Source of the DNA: Kribbella sp. CA-293567
GTDB lineage: Bacteria > Actinomycetota > Actinomycetes > Propionibacteriales > Kribbellaceae
Assembly: GCF_027627575.1 (NCBI RefSeq)
Contig: NZ_CP114065.1
Coordinates: 2,232,001-2,296,000 of the forward strand
Direction of reading: 5' to 3'
Length of the DNA stretch: 64,000 nt
The notes below the pieces were generated by a model, which saw only the letters and a list, made by a program, of their open reading frames with translations, did not search any database and was not told the DNA's origin. The position numbers and the translations under genes were made by a program. This document shows, one piece after another, positions 42,599-62,328 of this stretch (the first letter of the stretch is position 1; every line of letters starts with the position of its first letter).

Positions 42599-43500
42599 CC
42601 CGGCAACTCGCTGAGGCGGGGGAGAGCGGTCAACTTCTCCGGGTTGCGGACGACGTAGAAGTGGGCGATCCGGCCGCTGTCGTCGAGTTCCAGGAAACCC
42701 GCGCTATCGACCTCGTCGCCGTCGTAGAAGACGAAGGCGTCCTCACCGTTCAGCTCGGCCGAGCGGAGCTCGAAATCGCGAGCCGGCTGGCCAGGCCCCA
42801 GCAATGCGATCGCCCACCGGGAGATCTTGTCCGGGCCGAGCAGGGGCCGGAGGGCGGCTTTTTTGATGCCGCCGCCGTCGCTGACCAGTACCGCGTCGGG
42901 AGCGAGCAACGCGACCATGCCTGCCAGGTCACCCGACCAGGCAGCGCTGAGGAACTGGTTGGTGACCTCCGTGTGCCGTGCTCTGTCGACGCGATGCCGG
43001 GGGCGCCGGGCATGCACGTGCTCCCGGGCCCGGTGAGCGAGCTGCCGGACGGCGGACTCCGACCGGCCGAGCGTGCCGGCGATCTCCGCGAACGGCAGGT
43101 CGAACACCTCACGCAGTACGAAGGCTGCTCGCTCCAGCGGCGACAGCGTCTCCAGTACTACGAGCATCGCCATCGACACCGAGTCGGCGACCTCTGCCAC
43201 GGCGGCGGGATCGTTCTCGGCGCGGGTCGAGACGATCGGCTCTGGCAGCCACGGTCCGACGTACTGCTCGCGCCGGGCCTTCTGCTGCCGGAGCCGATTC
43301 AGCGCCAGGCGCGTCGTGATCCGGATCAGGTAGGCCCGGACGTCCCGAACAGCTCCGCGCTCGGCGGCCGACCACCGCAACCAAGTCTCCTGAACGACGT
43401 CCTCGGCGTCGACCACGCTGCCCACCACCCGGTACGCCGCTCCGACGAGCACCGCGCGATGCTCGTCGAACTCGGCAGCCAGTTGCTCGTCGGAGGTCAC
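42595..43500 (-). CDS. ECF sigma factor of the ECF41 (SigJ-like) group
   Basis: A 301-residue sigma factor. Region 2 (about 10-80) includes [16 protein letters not shown]; region 4 (about 115-170) includes [35 protein letters not shown]. After that comes the SnoaL-like C-terminal extension. ECF41 hallmarks are present: the linker WLPEP, then DGGG and NPEKL (NPDKL in the family). In this group the extension replaces a separate anti-sigma factor. GTG at 43500 overlaps the stop of the upstream carboxymuconolactone-decarboxylase-like gene, its usual partner. The signal sensed is unknown. Confidence 0.93.
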   Translation of the reverse strand: MTSDEQLAAEFDEHRAVLVGAAYRVVGSVVDAEDVVQETWLRWSAAERGAVRDVRAYLIRITTRLALNRLRQQKARREQYVGPWLPEPIVSTRAENDPAAVAEVADSVSMAMLVVLETLSPLERAAFVLREVFDLPFAEIAGTLGRSESAVRQLAHRAREHVHARRPRHRVDRARHTEVTNQFLSAAWSGDLAGMVALLAPDAVLVSDGGGIKKAALRPLLGPDKISRWAIALLGPGQPARDFELRSAELNGEDAFVFYDGDEVDSAGFLELDDSGRIAHFYVVRNPEKLTALPRLSELPG

Positions 43501-44048
43501 GTCGGCCGCAACTCGCAGTACTCCTTGAAGCCCTGGCTGGTGAGCCCCAGCGCCGCGTTGGTGCGGGACCGGAGGTTCTCCAGCGAGACCTGCGCGGTCA
43601 GCTCCACCAGCGCGGCGTCGGACAGGTCCCGCTTGAGCCGATCGACCTGTTCGTCGGTCACCTCGGGCGGTGTCGCCGTCATCGCCTCGGCGTACTCCAT
43701 CACCGCGCGCTCCAGTTCCGTATAGACCTCACTGTCCCGCCATCGCGGCACGTCCCGCAGCTTGGCCTGGTCGATGCCGGCGTGGTGGTACTCCCAGTAT
43801 CCGAAGTCCAGGCACCAACTGCACCCGATCCGCCCGCTCGTCACCATCGTCGCCAGCGCCTTGAGCGTCGGATCGAGAGCCTTCCACCGGGTCACCGACA
43901 ACTCCAGCATCATCGTCGAGGTCAGCACCCGCCGGTTGTGCAGCGCGACCTTTCCCGGATCCGGAACCTGCCCGTACCGCCGCTTGCTCCACCACTCCAC
44001 CACCCGGACGAACGCCGTCCGCCGATGCTCCAGCCCGATCCGCGCCAT
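43497..44048 (-). CDS. Carboxymuconolactone decarboxylase / AhpD-like protein (ECF41 partner)
   Basis: A 183-residue helical protein. The redox motif CSWC in SGRIGCSWCLDFGYWEYHHAG and the downstream His match AhpD-like members of the carboxymuconolactone-decarboxylase superfamily, which act as peroxidase partners or redox enzymes. AAGGAGG at 44054-44060 precedes the ATG at 44048. Genes of this class are the standard target operon of ECF41 sigma factors; here the two are joined by a GTGA overlap, so the sigma factor is expressed with its target. Confidence 0.9.
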   Translation of the reverse strand: MARIGLEHRRTAFVRVVEWWSKRRYGQVPDPGKVALHNRRVLTSTMMLELSVTRWKALDPTLKALATMVTSGRIGCSWCLDFGYWEYHHAGIDQAKLRDVPRWRDSEVYTELERAVMEYAEAMTATPPEVTDEQVDRLKRDLSDAALVELTAQVSLENLRSRTNAALGLTSQGFKEYCELRPT

Positions 44049-44060
44049 CTCCGCCTCCTT

Positions 44061-44102
44061 CGTGTCCCCCTTCGGACACGCGGCAAGCCGGCACTTGTGA
44101 CG
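44061..44102 (-). promoter_or_regulatory. Candidate ECF41-type promoter with overlapping palindrome
   Basis: Read on the minus strand, CGTCACA (44102-44096) is followed after 15 bases by CGTG (44080-44077). The reported ECF41 promoter is TGTCACA with a CGTC-like -10. The -10 lies in a perfect inverted repeat, CGTGTCC (44061-44067) and GGACACG (44074-44080). Autoregulation of the operon is the expected meaning; the spacing is compared from memory. Confidence 0.5.
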
Positions 44103-44111
44103 TGACGCCGG

Positions 44112-47120
<3,009 letters not shown>

Positions 47121-47124
<4 letters not shown>

Positions 47125-48025
47125 CCACCACCGAGTCCAAGCCGGCGGCCAGCAACAGCCACGCCAGCGCGGTCGAGAAGGCCGCCGTCCTGACCGAGGC
47201 ACTGCCCTGGCTGAAGGAGTTCCACGGCAAGACCATCGTGGTGAAGTACGGCGGCAACGCGATGGTGGACGACGAACTGAAGCAGGCCTTCGCCTCCGAC
47301 ATCGTGTTCCTGCGGCACTGTGGTGTCCGGGTGGTCGTCGTACACGGCGGCGGCCCGCAGATCAGCGACATGCTGGCCCGGCTCGGCATCGACAGCGAGT
47401 TCCGCGGCGGCCTGCGGGTGACCACCCCCGAGGCGATGGACGTGGTCGGCATGGTCCTGGTCGGCAAGGTCGGCCGCGAGCTGGTCGGGCTGCTGAACGC
47501 CCACGGCCCGTTCGCCGTCGGCATGTCCGGTGAGGACGCCGGGCTGTTCACCGCCGAGCGGCGGGGCGCGATGATCGACGGCGAGTCGGTCGACATCGGC
47601 CTGGTCGGCGACGTCGTGGACGTCCGCCCGGAGGCCGTGATCGACCTGATCGACGCCGGCCGGATCCCGGTCGTCTCCACGATCGCACCGGACGAGGACG
47701 GCCAGGCGCACAACGTGAACGCCGACACCGCCGCGTCCGCGCTGGCCGTGGCGCTCGGCGCCTCGAAGCTGGTCGTGCTGACCGACGTCGCCGGTCTCTA
47801 CCGCAACTGGCCGGAGAGCGAGGAGATCATCACCCAGATCGACGCCGCCGAACTGGCCGAATTGCTGCCGTCGCTGGCGTCGGGGATGGTGCCGAAGATG
47901 GAAGCCTGCCTGCGCGCGGTCCAGTCCGGCGTCTCCCGGGCCACCGTCATCGACGGCCGGGTGCCGCACTCGCTGTTGCTCGAGATCTTCACCGACGCCG
48001 GAAGTGGAACCCAGGTGATCCCGTC

Positions 48026-48029
<4 letters not shown>
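47121..48029 (+). CDS. argB: Acetylglutamate kinase
   Basis: A 302-residue amino-acid kinase. Key parts: [11 protein letters not shown] (phosphate-binding Lys/Gly), [12 protein letters not shown], the acetylglutamate site around [14 protein letters not shown], and [15 protein letters not shown]. The N-terminal 30 residues are an extra helix of the kind seen in arginine-inhibited hexameric forms. GTG at 47121 overlaps the argJ stop (GTGA). Confidence 0.97.
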
Positions 48030-52106
<4,077 letters not shown>

Positions 52107-52115
52107 AGTCCCTGC

Positions 52116-52823
52116 ATGCCCGTACGCCGTACCCTGCTGGCCGGTCCCGTCCTGGACGTCGCACCCAAGCTACTCGGCATGATGCTGCGCCGGACCACGG
52201 ACGAGGGCACAGTCGCCGTACGCCTCACGGAAGTCGAGGCGTACGACGGCGCGAACGACCCCGGCTCGCATGCGTACCGCGGTGAGACCCCGCGGACCGC
52301 GGTGATGTTCGGCCCGCCGGGTCATCTCTACGTCTACTTCACCTATGGCATGCACTTCTGCATGAACGTCGTCGCCGGCCCGGACGGCAAGCCGTCCGCC
52401 GTACTGCTGCGAGCCGGCGAGGTAGTCGAAGGCATCGAGCTGGCCCGGGAAAGACGAGGCTTCGCTACCCCGCCACCGCACGATGCGGCGAAGCCGCGAG
52501 TAACGGACGCAGGCCGACCCGACCCGCTGCTCGCAACACCTGCCTCGACACCCCGCGTCAAGCCGCATCCTGACCGGGATCTCGCCCGCGGCCCCGCCCG
52601 CATGTGTGTCGCTCTAGGCATCGCCCGCGAATCCAACGGCATCGACCTGCTGGCCCGCGGGTCAGCAGTCCAGTTGCTGCCCGGCCCAGGCTTCGACGGC
52701 GCCCCGGCCACCGGCCCCCGGGTAGGCCTGCGCGACGCACCCGACTGGCCCTGGCGCTTCTGGATCCCCGGCGACCCAACGGTCTCGCCGTACAAGCCGC
52801 ACATGCCCAAGAAACGCGTCTAG
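52116..52823 (+). CDS. 3-methyladenine (alkyladenine) DNA glycosylase, AAG family
   Basis: A 235-residue base-excision repair enzyme that removes alkylated purines from DNA. Family motifs are TEVEAYDGANDPGSHAYRG with the catalytic Glu, the YVYFTYGMHFCMNVV strand pair and ARGPARMCVALGI. Residues about 113-150 (PPPHDAAKPRVTDAGR and onwards) form a longer, Pro-rich insertion than usual. It starts 9 bases after argH, so may ride on that operon; its end overlaps the convergent oxidoreductase gene. Confidence 0.93.
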   Translation: MPVRRTLLAGPVLDVAPKLLGMMLRRTTDEGTVAVRLTEVEAYDGANDPGSHAYRGETPRTAVMFGPPGHLYVYFTYGMHFCMNVVAGPDGKPSAVLLRAGEVVEGIELARERRGFATPPPHDAAKPRVTDAGRPDPLLATPASTPRVKPHPDRDLARGPARMCVALGIARESNGIDLLARGSAVQLLPGPGFDGAPATGPRVGLRDAPDWPWRFWIPGDPTVSPYKPHMPKKRV

Positions 52824-53779
52824 CGGTTGGCCAGCTCCAGCACATAGTCGAGTTGAGGAAGACCGTGCTCGACGTCAGGGTCCGGGAACAGCGCGATGTG
52901 CTGAGCACCGGCCGCCTCGACCGCCGCGATGTGCTCGGCGGCATCGTCGAGAGTGCCGATCGGCCCGATCTCCTGCCACCAGTCCTGCGGCATCGTGGCG
53001 AGTCCGTCGGCACCCTTCTCGCCGTGCAGCTTGACCAGATCGTCGAAGAACGGCAGCGGCGGCAGCGCCGGGCTCTTTGCCTCGATCAGCCCCGCCAGCC
53101 ACGGCGCCGTCCACTCGTACGCCGACTTGCGGTCGTTACGGACACAGAGCGCGCTGAAGACCGCCACCTCGAAGTTCTCCGGTGCACCGGCGTGCTCGAT
53201 CGCCGCCCTGATGTACGACGGGCTGGCCGGCTCCGCGAGCACGACGCCACCGGCGATCCGGCCGGCCAGAGCGAGCGACTTCGGCCCTTGGACGCCGAGC
53301 AGGATCGGCGGTGGCATGACCGGCGGCGCATCGAGTTGCACATCGTCCAGGACGACGTACTGGCCTTGCATCGTCACGTTCTCGCCGGCCAGCAGCCGGG
53401 TCACCGCGGTGGTCACCTCGTCGAGCGCCGTCAGCGGCGACTTCGGCCGGACTCCCATCTGCCCCATCCACGCCTGCACGCCGTGCCCGATGCCGGGGAG
53501 GAACCGCCCCGGGCCGAGCGCGGTGAGCGTGGCGAACTCCATCGCGGTGATGGCCGCGGTCCGGGCGACGGCAGGCACGATGCCGAGCCCGCAGGTGAGC
53601 CGCTCGGTCGCTGTCAGGGCGGCCGCGACCAGCGAGGGACCGGAGGTGTAGAAGCAGTCCTCGATCAGCCACAGCTCGTCCGCGCCGCCGGCGTCGAGAC
53701 GGCGGGCGACGTCGGTGACCAGGGCGGCCGGGTAGGTCCGCGGGAAGCACATTCCGAGAGCTGCGGAGGTCTGAGTCAT
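52820..53779 (-). CDS. LLM-class (luciferase-like) flavin/F420 oxidoreductase
   Basis: A 319-residue TIM-barrel enzyme of the bacterial luciferase family. Features: DELWLIEDCFYTSGPSLVAAAL, GLGIVPAVARTAAITAMEFATL and PGRFLPGIGHGVQAWMGQMG, typical for F420-using members of actinobacteria. Substrate unknown. ATG at 53779 is used. A TTTACAGT stretch lies a few bases upstream, so the message may be nearly leaderless. Confidence 0.88.
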   Translation of the reverse strand: MTQTSAALGMCFPRTYPAALVTDVARRLDAGGADELWLIEDCFYTSGPSLVAAALTATERLTCGLGIVPAVARTAAITAMEFATLTALGPGRFLPGIGHGVQAWMGQMGVRPKSPLTALDEVTTAVTRLLAGENVTMQGQYVVLDDVQLDAPPVMPPPILLGVQGPKSLALAGRIAGGVVLAEPASPSYIRAAIEHAGAPENFEVAVFSALCVRNDRKSAYEWTAPWLAGLIEAKSPALPPLPFFDDLVKLHGEKGADGLATMPQDWWQEIGPIGTLDDAAEHIAAVEAAGAQHIALFPDPDVEHGLPQLDYVLELANR

Positions 53780-53854
53780 GTCGAGACTGTAAAGGTCGCC
53801 GGGGACAGTCCGCCCGGTGCGCGTACAGGCCCGGTGAACGGGTAGGTTTCGGAC

Positions 53855-54892
53855 ATGGCCCGTCCGCATTACTCCTCCCGCCTGGAGGACTGGTTCAACG
53901 TCGGAATCGGGGTTCTCCTGCGCCGCCGTGGCTGGCGGGAACGGATCATTCCGCACGTCGGCTACGGCACTCCGGAGTTCACCCGGGTGCTGGCCCGGGT
54001 CGTGCTCAGCCGCGACCCGCGCAACCAGCCCCGGTACGACGAAGACCAGGTGGTCCGTGGCTGGCGGGTCTTCGTCACCGCGCCGGCGACCGCCGTACAG
54101 GTGTCGGTCACTGTGGCCGGCGAGACCTTCGAGGCCACCACTGACCGTGGCGGCTTCGTGGACCTCAGCGTGCCGGTGGCGCTGCCGCCCGGCTGGCATG
54201 AGGTCAGTCTGGGCGTGCACGGCGAGCGGCAGGCGCGGGGGAAGGTCTTCGTGCCCGACCCGGACGCCACCATCGGTCTGGTCAGCGACATCGACGACAC
54301 GGTGATGCTGACGATGCTGCCGCGGCCACTGATCGCGGCCTGGAACACCTTCGTCCGCGAGGAGCAGGCGCGCAGAGTGGTGCCGGGCATGGCGGAGATG
54401 TACGCCGAACTGCTGGCCGACCATCCGGGTGCGCCGATCTTCTACCTGTCGACCGGCGCCTGGAACACGGCACCGACGCTCACCAGGTTCCTCGACCGGC
54501 ACGGCTATCCCGCCGGACCGATGCTGATGACCGACTGGGGACCGACCAACACGGGCTGGTTCCGCAGCGGGCGCGAGCACAAGAGCACGGCACTGCGCCG
54601 CCTGGCCGCCGAGTTCCCGCAGGTGAAGTGGGTGCTGGTCGGCGACGACGGGCAGCACGATCCGCAGTTGTACGGCGACTTCGCCCAGACGCACCCGGAT
54701 CACGTACGCGCCATCGGCATCCGTCAGCTGACGCCTGCCGAGCAGGTGCTGTCCCACGGTCTGCCTCTGCCGAACCCGGACCCTGGCGCTCACGATCCCC
54801 ATCGCCCGACGGCCGCGACGGTGCACGGGCCCGACGGACACGCACTGGTCGCCCAGCTGCGCGCAGTACTGTCGCGGCCCGAGTCAGGCTGA
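53855..54892 (+). CDS. App1-like phosphatase (DUF2183)
   Basis: A 345-residue protein. The N-terminal part (1-135) is beta-rich (WRVFVTAPATAVQVSVTV). The C-terminal HAD-like catalytic domain has IGLVSDIDDTVMLT with the nucleophile DxDxT, FYLSTGAWNTAPTLTRFL and WVLVGDDGQHDPQLY. This is the pattern of the App1 phosphatidate phosphatase catalytic region; bacterial members have unknown lipid or other substrates. No signal peptide or span seen. Confidence 0.87.
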   Translation: MARPHYSSRLEDWFNVGIGVLLRRRGWRERIIPHVGYGTPEFTRVLARVVLSRDPRNQPRYDEDQVVRGWRVFVTAPATAVQVSVTVAGETFEATTDRGGFVDLSVPVALPPGWHEVSLGVHGERQARGKVFVPDPDATIGLVSDIDDTVMLTMLPRPLIAAWNTFVREEQARRVVPGMAEMYAELLADHPGAPIFYLSTGAWNTAPTLTRFLDRHGYPAGPMLMTDWGPTNTGWFRSGREHKSTALRRLAAEFPQVKWVLVGDDGQHDPQLYGDFAQTHPDHVRAIGIRQLTPAEQVLSHGLPLPNPDPGAHDPHRPTAATVHGPDGHALVAQLRAVLSRPESG

Positions 54893-54961
54893 CCCCGCGC
54901 CCGCAGGCCGGGGCTGGTGCAGGACACTTGTCGTGATCTGACGTGACACGAGGAGAGACAA

Positions 54962-56266
54962 GTGACCGACAGCGGGACCGCTAGCCGCACCCAGGTGCTC
55001 GACGACCTGGAGAGCCGTGGCCTGATCGCGCACTCCACCGACCCGGACGCGCTCCGTGCGTCGATGGCCGCCGGACCCATCACCTCGTACGTCGGGTTCG
55101 ATCCGACCGCGCCGAGTCTGCACATGGGCAACCTGCTGCAGCTGCTGACGCTTCGGCGGCTCCAGTTGGCCGGCCACAACCCGATCGGGCTCGTCGGCGG
55201 CGCCACCGGCCTGATCGGTGACCCCAAGGAGTCGGCCGAGCGGGTGCTCAACCCCAGGGACCTGGTCGAGCAGTGGGTGCAGAAGGTCCGCGGCCAGGTG
55301 GAGCGGTTCGTCGACTTCGACCAGTCGCTGCCGAACCCGGCCCGGATGGTCAACAACTACGACTGGACCAAGGACCTCAACACGCTCGACTTCCTCCGCG
55401 ACATCGGCAAGCACTTCCCGGTGAACCGGATGCTCGGGCGGGAGGTGGTGAAGGCCCGGCTGGAGCAGGGAATCAGCTACACGGAGTTCAGCTACGTGCT
55501 GCTGCAGTCCCTGGACTACCTGGAGCTCTACCGGCGCCACGGGTGCACCTTGCAGACCGGTGGCAGTGACCAGTGGGGGAACCTGACCGCCGGGGTCGAG
55601 TTGATCCGGCGCTCGGACGGCGGGAAGGCTCATGCCCTGGCCACGCCGCTGGTGACCAAGGCGGACGGGACCAAGTTCGGCAAGACCGAGTCGGGGACCG
55701 TGTGGCTGGACCGTGAGCTGACTTCGCCGTACGCGTTCTACCAGTTCTGGTTCAACACCGACGACCGTGACGTGATGCAGCTGGTGCGGTTCTACACCTT
55801 CCGGACGGCCGAGGAGATCGCGGCGCTCGAGGAGGCGACTGCCGAGCGCCCGCATGCTCGGGAGGCCCAGCGGTTGCTGGCGGAGGACGTGACGACGCTG
55901 GTGCACGGCGCCGAGGAGACCGAGCAGGTCAAGCTCGCGGCCAAGGCCTTCTTCGGCCAGTCGGAGTTGCAGGCTCTGCAGGGGTCGACGTTGGTGGCAG
56001 CGCTGCGAGAGGCGCCGCACTACGAGCTCAAGCCGGACGAGCAGATGCCCACCATCACCGACCTGCTGGTGCTCTCGGAGCTGGTGGCCAGCAAGTCCGC
56101 CGCGCGCCGGACGATCTCCGAAGGTGGCGCGTACCTGAACAACGCGAAGGTCAGCGATCCCGAGTACGTCCCTACCGGCGAGGATCTGCTGCCCGGGGGT
56201 GTGCTGGTACTGCGGCGCGGGAAGCGTTCGTTCGCCGGCGTGCTGACCTCGTCGGCCGCGGACTGA
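54962..56266 (+). CDS. tyrS: Tyrosyl-tRNA synthetase
   Basis: A 434-residue class I synthetase. The HIGH-type motif is PSLHMGNLLQL, tyrosine-site residues are in GGSDQWGNLTAG, the KMSKS-type loop is TKFGKTESG, and the C-terminal S4 RNA-binding domain (SKSAARRTISEGGAYLNN) closes the protein. GTG at 54962 follows GAGGAG. No T-box is visible upstream. It directly precedes the rRNA operon. Confidence 0.97.
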   Translation: MTDSGTASRTQVLDDLESRGLIAHSTDPDALRASMAAGPITSYVGFDPTAPSLHMGNLLQLLTLRRLQLAGHNPIGLVGGATGLIGDPKESAERVLNPRDLVEQWVQKVRGQVERFVDFDQSLPNPARMVNNYDWTKDLNTLDFLRDIGKHFPVNRMLGREVVKARLEQGISYTEFSYVLLQSLDYLELYRRHGCTLQTGGSDQWGNLTAGVELIRRSDGGKAHALATPLVTKADGTKFGKTESGTVWLDRELTSPYAFYQFWFNTDDRDVMQLVRFYTFRTAEEIAALEEATAERPHAREAQRLLAEDVTTLVHGAEETEQVKLAAKAFFGQSELQALQGSTLVAALREAPHYELKPDEQMPTITDLLVLSELVASKSAARRTISEGGAYLNNAKVSDPEYVPTGEDLLPGGVLVLRRGKRSFAGVLTSSAAD

Positions 56267-56286
56267 GCTATGCCATGAAGCGGGTG

Positions 56287-56324
56287 CCGGAGGCAAATTA
56301 CAGCCCTGTGATTCAGGCCTCCGG
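56287..56324 (+). terminator. Possible tyrS terminator hairpin
   Basis: CCGGAGGC (56287-56294) and GCCTCCGG (56317-56324) are perfectly complementary with a 22-base loop, 20 bases after the tyrS stop. No T-run follows, so the call is tentative. Confidence 0.4.
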
Positions 56325-56497
56325 GATCCGATTTGACCGGTTACCTGTCCGCCACGTAATGTTCTTCTTGTTGGAGCGAGTGCGGGACGCGCAAGCGGCC
56401 GGTCGCTCCGAAGCCCCCAGAGTAGCTGAGCCGCACCGTGTCTTTGATCCGGGTCGGTAGCCTCTGATGCGGGGTACGGATCGGAAAAATCTGAGTC

Positions 56498-56526
56498 TTG
56501 ACTCGGTTGATCTGGTCCGGTAAAGT
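56498..56526 (+). promoter_or_regulatory. Main rRNA operon promoter
   Basis: TTGACT (56498-56503), 17-base spacer, TAAAGT (56521-56526): a strong housekeeping promoter about 300 bases before 16S. A weaker pair, TTGACC (56333-56338) and TAATGT (56357-56362) with an 18-base spacer, lies upstream and may be a second promoter. Confidence 0.8.
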
Positions 56527-56825
56527 AGCGCAGGTTGCCCCGGAGTCCTGGCCGAGAGGTCATCGACGCGGTGTGCGTCCGATTCTTGAGAACTCAACAG
56601 CGTGCCGAAAGTCAATGCCGAAATTTGTTTTATCCCGTTTCACGGCATTGGGCGATCTTTTTCATCAGGGGCCTATCTGGTTTCTTGGTGGGGGTTGTTC
56701 TTTGTTTGTGTTCGGATTCCTTTGAGAAATTATGATTCAAGTCAGTTTGATTGTTTCTGAGATATCAAAGGGTCACTCAAAGTAGTCTGTTCCTCGCCTC
56801 TTTGGAGGCGGGTTACATATAGATT
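56527..56825 (+). other. rRNA leader with 5' processing arm and boxA-like site
   Basis: The leader has no gene. Bases 56579-56605 pair with 58546-58572 in the spacer (23 Watson-Crick and two G-U pairs of 27), forming the long stem around pre-16S that RNase III would cut. TGTTCTTTG (56696-56704) resembles the boxA antitermination element TGCTCTTTA at seven of nine positions. The rest is unusually AT-rich. Confidence 0.7.
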
Positions 56826-61957
<5,132 letters not shown>

Positions 61958-62003
61958 AACACCCAACCAATGGTTGGCAACAGACTGCTGCGAAAAGAAG
62001 TTT

Positions 62004-62021
62004 GCGTCCACTATACGGTTC
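62004..62021 (+). other. 3' arm of the pre-23S processing stem
   Basis: GCGTCCACTATACGGTTC pairs along its whole length, with one G-U, to GAACTGTATAGTGGACGC at 58780-58797. The stem brackets 23S and is the expected RNase III target. Confidence 0.85.
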
Positions 62022-62104
62022 CCGGAATACGGTCAACCCCAGCCCGGCCCACCCAGTACGGGTGAGCACGGTGACGAGGTGTGGTTGGTTGATATTTCTA
62101 TAGA

Positions 62105-62223
62105 GTTACGGTGACCATAGCGTCAGGGAAACACCCAGTCTCCATTCCGAACCTGGAAGTTAAGCCTGACAGCGCCGATGGTACTGCGACCGGTAGGTCG
62201 TGGGAGAGTAGGACGTCGCCGGA
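62105..62223 (+). rRNA. rrf: 5S ribosomal RNA
   Basis: About 119 bases. Typical blocks are GGTGACCATAGCGTCAGGGA, CACCCAGTCTCCATTCCGAA, CTGGAAGTTAAGCC and GGGAGAGTAGGACGTCGCC. The terminal helix includes CGGTGAC with GTCGCCG. Exact ends are approximate. Confidence 0.96.
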
Positions 62224-62234
62224 CATTCACACTG

Positions 62235-62267
62235 TTAAGGGCCACCCATCCACTGGGTGGCCCTTAA
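62235..62267 (+). terminator. rRNA operon terminator
   Basis: TTAAGGGCCACCC (62235-62247) and GGGTGGCCCTTAA (62255-62267) form a perfect 13-bp stem with loop ATCCACT, 11 bases after 5S. The A-T pairs at the base and the position make this a convincing terminator. Confidence 0.92.
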
Positions 62268-62328
62268 TGCATGTGCCTGTACTTTTGTCTGAGCGCCGTT
62301 TTTTCTCGTACGACCGATAGGAGTCACC

